NCBI GenBank assembly: GCA_008921705.1
Contig: VFFE01007669.1
Coordinates: 7,648,760 to 7,712,759, forward strand
Source of the DNA: Burhinus oedicnemus
Lineage: Eukaryota > Chordata > Aves > Charadriiformes > Burhinidae
DNA: 64,000 bases
Direction: 5' to 3'
Below are positions 26,378 through 38,600 of this stretch, piece after piece (the first letter of the stretch is position 1; every line of letters starts with the position of its first letter). A program made the position numbers and the translations under genes. Under the pieces are notes generated by a model. The model was not told where the DNA came from. It did not search any database and was given only the letters and a program-made list of their open reading frames with translations.

Positions 26378-27261
26378 ACACACCAAGCTATGTGGTGCAG
26401 TCGACACGCTGGAGGGAAGGGATGCCATCTAGAGGGACCTGGACAGGCTTCAGAGGTGGGCCTGTGTGAACTTCCTGAAGTTCAACAAGGCCAAGTGCAG
26501 GGTCCTGCATGTGGGTCAGGGCAATCCCAAGCACAAATACAGGCTGGGTGGAGAATGGATGGAGAGCAGCCCTGAGGAGAAGGACTTAGGGGTGTTGGTG
26601 GGTGAGAAGCTCAACGTGAGCCAGCAATGTGCACTGGCAGCCCAGAAAGCCACCCGCATCCTGGGCTGCATCCCCAGCAGCGTGGGCAGCAGGGCAAGGG
26701 AGGGGATTCTGCCCCTCTGCTCCGCTCTCATGAAACCCCACCTGGAGTACTGCATCCAGCTCTGGGGCCCCCAGCATAAGAAAGACATGGACCTGCTCAA
26801 GTAGGTCCAGAGGAGGCTATGAAGATGATCCAAGGGCTGGAGCCCCTCTGCTGTGAGGACAGGCTGAGAGAGTTGGGGGTGTTCAGCCTGGAGAAGAGAA
26901 GTCTCCAGGGAGACCTTCGAGCCCCTTCCAGTCCCTAAAGGGGCTCCAGGAAAGCTGGGGAGGGACTCTGGATCAGGGAGCAGAGCCAGAGGACAAGGGG
27001 GAACGGTTTTACACTGAAAGAGGGGAGATTTAGATGAGATATCAGGAAGAAATTCTTGATGGTGAAGCTGGTGAGACACTGGCGCAGGTTGCCCAGAGAA
27101 GCTGTGGCTGCCCCATCCCTGGAGGTGTTCAAGGCCAGGTTGGACGGGGCTTTGAGCAACCTGGTCTGGTGGGAGGTGTCCCTGCCCATGGCAGGGGGGT
27201 GGAACTAGATGAGCTTTAATGCCCCTTCCAACCCAAACCGTTCTATGATTCTGTGATTCTA
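26378..27261 (+). mobile_element. CR1 non-LTR retrotransposon, 5'-truncated, copy 2
   Basis: This is the longest CR1 copy here (about 880 bp). It starts at ACACCAAGCTATGTGGTGCA, inside the reverse-transcriptase gene, and runs to the tail TTCTATGATTCTGTGATTCT. Family landmarks include AGGGAAGGGATGCCATC, GTTCAACAAGGCCAAGTGCA, GGTGTTCAAGGCCAGGTTGG and CCTGCCCATGGCAGGGGGGT. It is close to the copies at 41.3 kb and 49 kb, so all three share a subfamily. Truncation at the 5' end is the normal result of CR1 insertion. The coding part is broken (see next entry). Confidence 0.97.
26466..26804 (+). pseudogene. CR1 reverse transcriptase, C-terminal remnant
   Basis: A frame of 112 codons gives the C-terminal end of the CR1 ORF2 reverse transcriptase. 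Family landmarks are FNKAKCRVLH, YRLGGEWMESSPEEKDLGVL, QQCALAAQKATRILGCI and MKPHLEYCIQLWGPQ. The catalytic palm and the endonuclease domain are absent because the element is 5' truncated. The frame ends at TAG (26802-26804), where the related copy at 48993-48995 has CAG. This points to a C-to-T nonsense change, and further stops follow. It cannot make an active enzyme. Confidence 0.9.
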
Positions 27262-27264
27262 CCA

Positions 27265-30200
27265 GAGATTCACCTTTTCAGGTCTGACACATATTTCAGC
27301 ATTGACCTTGAAAACTTTTCATGCTTATCAATCTATACACATAAAACACATGCATGCACATATACATAAATAAATACAATTACAGCACTATTCTGATAGA
27401 TTAGCTTTTTTGTAATATGTTGCAAAGTCTTATGAGCATCTTATGGAACTACATTTTGAAAAAAAGTTAAATACTCAGCTCTGAACCAAGCTGTGTCAAA
27501 CTTACTGCCAACTATAACATAGAACTACTGTGAAACATAACTCTTCTGCGGAATATACTATAATTGTACTTTTTGAAAGCAATGTCAAATCATTGACATC
27601 GACTTGGTATTCTAAGGTATGAGAAATGCAGAAAAGTTACAACATATATAAGCCGTAAATTAGATCCTAATCCAAACTTATCACTTTGATAGTTGTTAGA
27701 CAGACTATTTGGGTGCATATTTAGCTCTGTGATTTTTCTATTCCTTTTTCAAACTCTTCTCTTTTTCTCAGATTTTCATAATCAGGTATTTCAATAATCA
27801 TTATGATACATTACATTACAGTCACAACAAAATACAGTTAAAATAAAGATACAGATAAACTCACACCAAATCACAAATACAAACTTACCTAAGATTTACG
27901 AAGAGAAAAATCAGACTTTGGCAGGTAAAATCCAGAACGCAGTATTTTGGGTGAACATTTATTAGTTGCCAAGCATATTCCTGAAGGTAAACATCTGAAA
28001 AAGAAAATTCACATAAGATCAGAAGTGAGCAGTTACCTCATTTAGCATACACACTCATCTTTTTAAAATTCATCTCGTCTAATTGACGCTTTGTCATTCA
28101 CAATACACGATGCAAGGAACAACCTAAGCTACGTCTGCATTAGTGAGCACTGACAGCCAACAGGATCATCTCGTTAAAGAATTGGTGCTGAGGGTCTCCA
28201 AGGTGCAAAGCTAAGCGCAGAAGTGTGGACAGTCACACTCCCCACCCAACCTAAAAGACTCAGGTAAACTTTCCTTTGAAAGCAGGAGAAATCCTGGAAG
28301 GATTCAGACTGAGCAGACATTGGCATGTAATGGATTTACATACACAAATTCCTCCATGTGATAAAGGAAGATCTTAAAAGTGTCTTGTTAATCATCATCA
28401 GATGTTTAATGTGTTCATTATCACCTTCTTTGATGCTATTTCATAAAGCTATGACATAAAGTTTTCAGATGAAGATTGTACCTTCCAGATGGAAATGAAA
28501 ACATAACAACACTTATGTGCAAATACAGGAGAAAAAAAGAAAGAAAAGCATATTTTCCAGAGAAAACAAGTTCTTGTTCTCTTGAGGATCCTCCCTCAAC
28601 TGCCAAAACTATGACAACAAAAGCCACTTTGGAGATAGATTTAAGTGAGATTTTTAAAAGCTGTTTTGTGGCATTTTTCTTATTTTCGTATTTCTTATTC
28701 TCATAGTCACGTAGCGTAATTAGCACAGGCCAAACACAAGCAGAAGTATGAAACCCAACCTTTGTGTCCTATGCTTTCTGATACCCTGGAACTTCTCAAA
28801 TCGAGGACCCATTTACACAGCACATTCAAGGCTTGCCCTGCAAATGTACACAGCATATTTACTCCTGCCCTGCAAACTACCTAACGTCTATGGGACATGT
28901 TTAGAGTGCGACACACGATGACGGCTTACTGGACTTGCTAGGTCTTACTGGAAGCTGGAGATGTCCTCCTCATTAGAAAATAGCTCTTCTGACCCACCGT
29001 CTGGAAAAAGTCCCCTCAGGTCCCTCAGCATTTCTGCAGGTCCCACGCACAACGTTTCACATTGGGTCTCTCCCGAGATCATCAAGACACAGTTTTAAGT
29101 CAAGAAACTGGAAATACTCTGACACCTCGCTTATTTTTTAATATTTGAAGTTTGAAATCGGTGAGTGGAATGTGAAGTCGCTTCGTGCATTAAACACCAA
29201 ATCCAGACGGAAATAGAACAGCGGACTGGGAGCAAGCGAGACGAGTAAAGGTGCCCCAAAAATTCATTTATCACAGTTTTGCAAACTGTCCCATGAATTC
29301 CTCCTTAAATGACCATGATGTTTGTGCAACAGATCTCTCCCACAGTTTTACGATACATTATGCACCTTTAGCTGCTTTCTTTGCCTTCCTCCACCCACTG
29401 TTCGATCTCTGCCTTGACTACTTCTAACATTCTGAACAGCTGAAGAGCTGCCAAGTTTTTGAAGCAACCTATTTCCAGAAATGTTTCTTTACCTCAAGAT
29501 ATGTAATTTCTCCCAAAACACTCCTCTGGAGCGAAGCCCAGGACTGGCAATATGCTACCCAGGATCAGTGAAAGGTTTACGTTTCAATACCTATTGCACC
29601 TGTCATGATAATACCAGGCATTTTCCACCCACGATGCAGGAGAGAATCCAAACTTCCTGTGGGATGTGCAAAACTAGCACTCAGCCTTGGGAGCCATCCA
29701 GGCGTGGTTATCAGGAAGAGAAAAGCTATTTCTGCTGGCTTGCAGGAATCGATGGCACCATTTAATGTCTTGTCTTTATATGCGAGTGTGTATAACCCAG
29801 TTTTTCCGCAGCTGCTGTGATGTAAATAAATTCAGTATTATCTCCGTTTTACATTGTAGGGTGTAATATAAATAGTACCGGAACTCACACTGGGCACAAT
29901 TCAATATTTAAGACATTTACGCTTTTCAAGTACAAGGCGCCCATAGAGCTGCCTAACACTTACACAAAATATTTGACCTGTTTAAGGTTCAGTAAGGAGA
30001 AAAACATTATATATATTCTGTAGATAAATCTCCCTAAGTAGGATAGTATTTCTGGAAATAACGTCATAGAGTCAATCATTTTTTATCATTGCAAACTGAG
30101 ACTTCATTTCCAGGGCTCTTTTTGAACAGTACATCTATACTACACTGATCAATAAATATTAGTACATGTGATACATGAAGAATCCCTAAAATATCTACAG

Positions 30201-33200
30201 TTAGACACTTGCTTTACAGTATAAGCTACCCTTGATAGCACGTATGTATAAAATCCTGAATTTTTGCACATCCTATTACTTAATCAGACAAAATCATTTG
30301 CTTCATCTAAATTTACTAGATTGAAAATGTATCTCTTGGTACCTATAATTTCAGTTCAGGTTTTTCTTCTTAAGGTAGTAGTACTTCAGCTACAGACTGC
30401 AGTGAAAGCCCATCCTTCCCAGAAAAATCTAATCCACCCTTAGAAATACCTAACACACGGAAGTAGATACAAACTGATAGTTTTCTTCACGATAAATACA
30501 GCTATGGGCAGCAAAATGCTTTCTATTTTGCTTCAGTAATAAATCACTTCCCCGACTTCAGTTAGTAATGAGATTTTTAATCATGTGGATTGAACATATC
30601 CTCAAGTTAATAAAAAAGGATGGCTTCCTCTTTATCTTTAATAAAAGATTTGTACACTGCTCCGATGATTAGTATTATGTTTTTAAAGCACCTGAGATTG
30701 ATGCTTTTCAATTCTCCTTCCTATTTTTCTATGCTTTTATAATTCAAAGGTAATATAGGGTATAGTTAATAATTCATAAGGTAATTTTAAGGCTTTTATT
30801 CAGAAACCTTTTGCCTATTGACTTAAGGATGTGCCATAAAAATATCCAGGTATTACTGTCTTAGCAATTTGCAGACCTATACAGATGAAATCTCCGAATT
30901 TATGCAAGTCAGGATTCATGTTTAAGAATCAGAGCACATCATTACAGCCTTGGAAGGGTACGGGGGGAGGAAAGAGCTTTACAGGACTATTTAAACCAGT
31001 ATATTTCATGTCTTCACACAGTTCTGCTTTTTCGCCCTTGTTTGCAGGTTTATTCTTGATGGAGTTATTTTTTGCAGTTGCCTAAGAGACAAAGGAGCTA
31101 GCTGCATTTTTTAAAAAGGTAAACTCCGCTGCATGAGTCCGGTGCTCCCCACCTGCAAGAGATCCAACCCAAAACCACCGCTCTGGGAAAGCTCAGCCGG
31201 ACAAAAACCAGACTTTCGTATCCTCTTAAAACAAACAAACAAAGAAAAAAATTGACTTGTTTGAGACAAAAACGTCGAAACTGGCTACCAGTTAATACAA
31301 TCCAATTTTACCCCCTTTCGGTCGCTAATGGACGCAAAGTTGATGCCATGTATTGGCTGGGCCCTGGCTGCGCTGGGGAGGGGACGGCGATGTCCACGCA
31401 GCCCCGCAGCGATGCGGCTGCCCCCAAGCACCCACCAGCCTCTTGCGCGTGGAGCCGCCTCCTCCAAACGGCCGGGAAATCAGTTTCCAGCCCCGCATTT
31501 TTCAGAAAAGTGGCATTTTTGATTGTGCCCGTTTCCAGTTCACAACAAAGAACGGAAGTCAAAATGGGATTTGGGGGTGTCAGTATTTGATTCTTGAAGA
31601 TGAATTTTTTTAATTTATTTTAACAAAATCTCACTTTAACTTCTTATTTCCCTCAAGCAAGAATTTAATCTTCTTTCAGAGTTGCTCATCAGACCGTATT
31701 TTGCTCTCTTCACAAAATAATTAATAACAGCCAAGTTTCAACATATTTGGGTATAGCTTTTTTACCTACTTCAAAGAAACAAAAGCATTTTTACCAGCGC
31801 ATGTCCTACTTTCACGTACGTGCGTAACAGCTACTGCAAAGGAATCGCCCATCTCACGCAAGCTTTCAGGTACTGCTACGGAACAACTGCAGAGAGCAAT
31901 GAAAATTGACAAGAGTTCTTAATTCCACATCTAACAAAGAAAATTGAGTTGAGCTGTGCACAGAGCCATCATTTATTGCCAGGAGAAAGTTAATAGCGCC
32001 GCCTGTATTAGCATCTCCCTGCATGTAAAACTACGAGATCCTGCTGCCCATTCCCCCGCGGCTGCCAAACCTCAGCGCTTTAGGTAAGGGATTGCGCTGT
32101 CATCCGAGGGACACAAGTTTTACCATCCCAAGGAAAATGATGTCTTTATGAAGTCATAGTAACTCCAGCTAGATTGCATTTCACTTCAGACCGGCTCTGA
32201 GCACACCCTTCGTGCCCCATCTAATTACCGTCTCTGCTAGAGCAGCTCTGAACTCCTCTTCTTGGTTTGACCTCCGGGTCCCAAAAACTCCTGACTAAAG
32301 CTTACTGCCTCTCATTCTCCAGCTCCAAAAATGCAAACTGCTGTCGGGTTCTTCAGTTCCCTCTGCAAGACAGGCAGCATATGTCATGTGCATTATTCAG
32401 GGCTTCACGTAGCTTCTTTTCCATGGAGGTTTCAAAATGAATAGCAAAACGTGTACCAAAATCAAACCCTTGACAAAAATAATGATAATCAGTAAATGAA
32501 GTAAAGCCCAAAACTAGACTAGGGGAGGGATTATCTCTAAAGTAATGGGATAGCAACACAATAAATTTACAACTTTTTGGACGGACAGGTCTGAAGGTAT
32601 ACTTTACACAGTCCCAAACAGCCGAGGTGTTTTGCAGGTCAAAACACTGACTCAGGAAATAGTCCAAGAGGAACAACACTGAAAATATAGTTCCTATTAT
32701 CTTGAGGAGCAGCAAAGCCATGACAGCAAAGCACAATGAGAGGAGTTGCCTTTGTGCTCAGCTAAAACAGTAAATACATGTACCCTGTAATGAGTGGTCT
32801 TCAAAATCCTGAGAGCACATCTAGGCTCACGCGCTAGAGAGAGGATCAGAGAGTTCAGAGGAACATCACGGGGGGCAAACAAAGTTTGCTAGCTATTCAA
32901 CATTATTCCTCTTGGTCACCCATATGCACCTCTACTCTCCTTAAAGACATATCCCAGGAGGACCCAGGCTTACAGAAAGACCCCAAGAAGACCCATCCCT
33001 ACAAGGACCCTCACTGGAGTTTCTGCCTCCTGCATTTCCATGACAAAGAGAGATAAATAAAGTGCTAAGATGTTATGCAAAACCATACTAATGATAATTC
33101 GGCACAGCAGCTAAGTGAGTAAGCCATATAAGCAGTGTGAGTATTCATGCTATGATATTTATTTATGTTCCCAGAGATGCAGACTCTGTGCAAGTGTTGA

Positions 33201-33300
33201 ACATTATTAGAAGCAGCCCAGCCAACTAAGCAAACCCCCAATCCTGCCCCAACTAACGTTTTAAAAAAAAGCCCCAAACTTTGAATGACTCCTAGCACTC
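27265..33300. other. Gene-free stretch
   Basis: Mostly AT-rich, with a small CpG patch at 31340-31500. A minus-strand frame with an ATG at 32721 and stop at 32353 (122 codons) has a hydrophobic start and is discussed as a finding. A block near 31930-32030 has enhancer-like texture. No gene is recognised. Confidence 0.45.
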
Positions 33301-33309
33301 AGTCTAGTA

Positions 33310-34574
33310 ATGCCTGCCAGGAAAAAGGGAATTTCGGAGATGGCATGCCATCAATTTTCTTCATTTGTGTCAGAAGTTGAGCAGCTGTCTTCTTACCAGA
33401 CTGAAGCGGAGCCAAAAACCTTGTCAGGCAGCCGAGGAAAAAGCACTTCAGAGGAACTAATCTCAAAGACCCAAAAGTATGTATCACATTTTTGAACAGG
33501 CATGCGTTAATATTACTACTACGTTATCAATTGGCAATGTTTTGCAGAAGTAGTGGAAAAAAGACTGCTTTGTTTGTTTACACCGCTCGCTAAGGAAAAG
33601 CGAGATGTCACACCTACTTGAACTCCAGAGTTTGTTTATTTATTTACTTATGGCCAGCAAAAGATTTTTAGCACTATCTTCCCCTAAGCTGGTGAGGAAA
33701 GTGAAATAAGATTCACCTCCATGGAAATCAGAAGATGCACCTGGACTTTCTGTGGCAAACAGATCTCGAGTTCAACAAGCTCTGTTATTCCCCAGGCACT
33801 GCGGACACATCAGCAAGGGATAAATAATCCCATCGAGAGCCGCGTTGGAATCAGCTCGTTGCTCCAGCAGCCACGGGTTGTGACAGACTGGGAAACCCCA
33901 ATTCACAGTTTGTTTCTTCTTCAGTGTTGTTCCAGTAACCGTGTGCTGGGCTGCAGGATCCTTGAGGACAACCCTAAGAGAAACTTTGTACTGACCAGCA
34001 CCAAGGATGTGACGAAGAAAGCAACCAAATTACAAGAGTTATTGCAGAAGGAGCTTTCCCAGGTGGGATTTACTACCATAAGGCTCAGTTTGGTCAAACT
34101 GAGAGTACTGCACTTATTGATCTTAGTTAAACCCAGAAGTCAAGCCAGAGAAGCTGGTGGCCTCCTCCCAGCGGTGTGTTACCATCCAAACTGCTGGGAT
34201 CCCAACCATCCGCTCACCATAATTCATACTGGTGTATGACATCTCACAAGACGTTTTTTGTGATCACGTTAACCGAAAAAGTCACCGACCCCCCCTCGGT
34301 GGGTGACAGCTCCACTCGTGAAGCAGATCTCACTGGGCAGAAGAAGGGGAAGGTTGGCTGTTAGGAGGAGACAGCAACACCACGGGATTTGCTGCTCTCT
34401 CTTGATGAGATGGGCGCTTCTTCAGACCACACTTTAGAGCGGGAAGAGCTGGAATTTGCAGCCACAGCAGGGTAGGGTTTCATTATTTTTTGATTCCAGT
34501 GGATGAACCTGTCGTTGGCCAACCATATCGATATAGGTGCCATATACAAGGACAGAATCAAAGTGAATAAATAA
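33310..34574 (+). other. Speculative three-exon small gene (unrecognised)
   Basis: Three plus-strand segments can be joined with compatible phases: 33310-33476 (ATG start, donor GTATGT), 33936-34062 (acceptor after a T-rich run ending TTGTTCCAG, donor CAG/GTGGGA) and 34500-34574 (acceptor after TTTTTTGATTCCAG, stop TAA at 34572). The product would be about 122 residues, polar and lysine-rich, with no domain I know. The middle segment shows coding-like base use, with G or C in 28 of 42 third positions but only 13 of 42 second positions. AATAAA words follow the stop at once. Against it: two exons are small, the start context is ordinary, and no promoter is seen. More likely chance than real. 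Confidence 0.13.
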
Positions 34575-34615
34575 ATGAATAAATAGATGTTCAAGATCCT
34601 GCTTGGGTTAGCCAT
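34361..34615 (-). other. Small open frame with one membrane-like segment
   Basis: An ATG-started frame of 84 codons lies on the minus strand, with a good start context (A at -3, G at +4) and an in-frame TGA nine bases upstream of the ATG. Residues about 8-33 are hydrophobic (ILNIYLFIYLFTLILSLYMA) and the tail is Ser-rich. Part of the hydrophobic stretch is coded by a TTTATTCA-type simple repeat, which lowers its value. It overlaps the speculative plus-strand third exon, so at most one of them is likely real. No family recognised. Confidence 0.12.
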
Positions 34616-34619
34616 CGTC

Positions 34620-35587
34620 TTTCAGCCAGCTTTTCCCTGAAATGTTTATTTACTACACAGCTAGGCTTTTGGCAGCATTCCCACTGCGAAATGTGCTGCC
34701 CAGATATTACAAAGTGAACTCGAAATGAAAAAGATTTTTTTCCTTATGTCTCCCCTTCTTCCACTCAGATATCCCCTGACTTCAGAACTGTGCCTTTAAG
34801 GCACAATTTTGCCTAGAATTTCTAGAAAACTCAGTTTAAGAGAGATGCATTTATAGACCATTGCTAAAAATGAGATTTCCTATGTGGTCTCCAGCAAACT
34901 ACTTTAAACAGACATTTTTGCTTCCTCCATTTACCAAAGAAACGCTTCCTTGCTTTTCAGAGACCTACAAATGCAAACAAATTAATGTACGTGAAAAATC
35001 ACTGGTGGTGTATTTTTAACATGTTTAAAAAAAAAAAAAAATCAATTGCGTGATAGCCCAACAAGATTCTGGCATTCTGGTATTGCATGCTGGGGAATGA
35101 GGTTTCCTTCGAGCTAAACACAAAAAAGCAAAGAATAGAAAATAAGGATAATGTGAGTGGATGACATTTCCCTGTTTCAGTATATACATTCAACTACTTT
35201 TCACAATGAGGTTCCAGTCATGAACAAGAGCTCTGGAAAATGAAGAAATATTAATGCAAACCAGTAAGAAAACATCGTGTCTTAGATACTTTTACTATGG
35301 TCCAGCAGAGATTCTCTGATTAGCATTTGCAGACTGTACTAAGCGTATCTAATAGAAAGGCAATACATACCGCACAGCTCTCAACAAATATTATCAAGAT
35401 GGAAATGCCTACTGACAAATTCACAAGCTGCAAATGTACAGTCATGAAATTCAATAGCCTCACAGCTGCACACTTGTAACTTGTGAATGCAGAAAAATGT
35501 CTGAATTGGCAGCAGGCTTTCTGGCAGATGATATCATTTTACAGATGACACTGTAGAGTCTGCCAGTTTGACGTTGAACTCCCCTCT

Positions 35588-35627
<40 letters not shown>

Positions 35628-38600
35628 TGGTTGTTGTTGTTGTCGTTTCATAGCTCTTTCTCCGAGATCTACTAGGATCGCAGTGGCTGTTCGCATGAGA
35701 GCCTGCTATTTACTTTCCTGACTCTGCAAAGTGCTATAATTGCTCAGCTCGGTTCCCTCGGCTCTGCTTATGTATAGCTGACGTTGGACGGTGTTTATTC
35801 TGGAAAAAAAACCCTGGCCTTTCTCTGCAGTATTTCAGACGCACAAAGTGCACTATTCCATAGAGGTGTCCTAGTTTTTTCCCCCCTATTCAGAATAGCT
35901 TGGATTGCACTGCAAGTGACCGCCCTTCATAAATAGTTGAAACGATTGTGCCTTGATACTTGTAATCTGCATATTTTCAGACCACTTAGAGAGAAGGAAG
36001 CGTTCCTTAGAAAAGAAGAAAGGCCTCCGGGCAACCTGCGGTGGTGTCCGGTCAAGGGCACTAAGTGCCAAGCTGGCCCGATTCCATCCGGAGCTTGATG
36101 ACATAGGAGGCCTGTCAAAAAAAGCTCAGAAATAAATTTTAGTATATTTTCTATTATTTTTTCCCCTCTGTGCCCCGTGCAATCACCACTGAAACGTCTG
36201 ACTGGGATCTGTGACCAGATTCAAGCCAGACACAAAAGCGGGGCACCCGCCAAATAAAGCGGTTCTTCGTACCTTGAAGTCCCACCTATACAGCAAAGAA
36301 ATTCCTACAGAGCCAGTAAGATGACATCATGGTGAGCTCCTGGGCTGTCTGGGTTATTTTCATGCTGTTCAACTCTTAGTTTTTGGCTGCTCGTGCTGTG
36401 CTTCTCTTGCTGCCCCATCCTGCTGGAAGGGGTGACCTCTGCACCTTCATGGTTTGCACCCTTTGAAAGGTCACATCTCTATGTAACTGAACGCCTGAAA
36501 TTATCACAAAATACGTTGTGAGTACTTCAGTAGGACTGCATCAAACTGGCTTTAAGAAGCCGAATTTTAAGGGATCTCACCAAAGGTTCGATGGGCGTCG
36601 TTGCACCACTGAACACGGAGGTTCTCCTTCCTGTAAACTTGTGCACTCAACAAAATAAAGTACAGGAACTGAAAAAAACCCACCCAAAACAAACAACGCA
36701 AACATACAGGTGTGGGTAATCTCCAAACCAGGTGAGAGACAACTCAGCTTTATTTCTTAGGGTTGTTTTACTGATGCTACTCCAAAAAGTGCTGAGGACT
36801 TTCAGGCTCTGCACCGCCGTTATTAGGGCTAGCCAAACTCTTTGCATCCATTTTACTAGATGCTTTTTCACAGAGTCTGAACCATAAAAGCCCCCAAGCT
36901 GCAGCAGCCTCTTTTTTCAAGGCAACTTTCCCTGGTTTCCCTGGTTTACACCTCCGCTACTCTCCTCGGAACTTAGTAAAAGGGCAGTAACTCTCCAGTA
37001 ACCCCTACGCGGACGATCGGGACTTTATCTACTGCTACACCGCACGTACGGTTTTGCTTTAGATATTCACGCTCAAGAAGTACTGTGCAAAAATCTCCAG
37101 CCTGTAGCGATGTATATACCTAACGTATTGATTATGCCAGAAAAATAGATTATATTATTGGCATTTTATCAAAGGCTGATTGCGATATTAAACTAATCTC
37201 ACGGTACAGATTTTTAATGGGAGAAACGTCTTGTGCATTTAAAGCTGCCTTTAATCACTGGGCTTTGGGGCCTCACTTCTTAAAGTATTCAGCACGTAGT
37301 AGCTTCCATGGGTCTGCTTAGAAAAAAAAGGTAGAATTTTTCCTGAAAGAACAGACTCCTTCCATGAAGAATGAAATATTATTTACTGCGTTCTTTGAAG
37401 AACAGACACCATCCCCTTGAAAAAAGTTCAAATTCTGGAAGCTTCTATAATATCTTTAACAGTTGGAACCATCCACAAAGTATTTTCACCAGAAGCCTTC
37501 AGGTTATTGCTGCCGGTAAGGAATGGAGAGGAAGGAAAATTATCTGGACTCCCAAAATAACACGCTCTCTTTTGATGTCTCTGATTTTTGAAGGAGAAAG
37601 CAAATCACTCCGCAATACATTAGCACGAATCACATCACCAGCTTCACGTTGGGAACAATGATTAAGGGTGATTTCCCGCACGCCGCTTGCTTAGCTGCAA
37701 GAGAGAAAAGCGAGTGGGGCGAGAGGCGCATTGGGAAAACCAAGGAGATGTTTCCCCCTTTGCCCTGCTCTCTCTACCAAAAAGAAGAACAGGCCAGTAA
37801 CTACACAAATACTGAAAAAGCTAATAATTGACCTAAATTAGGCTCATTTTTCCCTATTATTTTGAATGGGCAAGAATCACACTTCATAGCATCCTCCTCA
37901 TCCTTCTTTTGGATTTTGATGCTCCTGACTAGAACGGAAAAATTTTCCTTGAAAGTGGGTTGAAAATATATATGATAAGCATTTGCTCAACAACAACTGA
38001 ACGAGAGAACAGTTCATTCCTGCCCTATTTCTTAAGACAGCAAATATACAGAAGCATTACTTATCCCCCTCCCTTTTTATTTTTTTTTTTTTTGAGAATT
38101 GTTGCACAATCTGCCATTACACGGGATTTGAGCAAGAAGTATTCACCACTTATAAGGCTTGGTTTTTTCTTCACCCTAAAAGCTTTAACTTTCCCTGCAA
38201 ACTTTGTACGTCATCCTCATCAACTCGTACACAGAAATGGGCAGTAAGTGTTTTGTTTACGCGTAACTTGGCAGAGCCACAACAAAGAACAGAATGTAAA
38301 GAATGAACTCCCTTTGCAAAAGTCATTCATATCGAAACAAAAGCCTTTACCTTCCTGAAACAGCTTTTCGAAGCGGGGCCTCACATATTTCCGAATTGCC
38401 CAGCATTACAGTCACCTCTCAGATAACTGAGAAACATTTCAAAGCCGATCTAAAACCAGAAGGAATGGGAAAGTTCTCCTGGATCTGATTTTTCATTAAA
38501 AAAGCATTAGGAAAATAGGGGCTTTTCAACACTGCAATCTGAACAAGCAACCGCTTTTCATGTAACGTGTAGAAACCTGCCGAATTCAGGCTGCTTCCAA

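Noticed and set aside
32940..33056. Coding-looking frame with GACCC-type words ending at TAA-AATAAA
   Set aside because: The repeat-like composition explains the open frame. It ends before the speculative gene begins and has no donor.
35592..35700. T35 read as the A tail of a minus-strand retrocopy
   Set aside because: No polyadenylation signal, gene-like body or target-site duplication could be seen.
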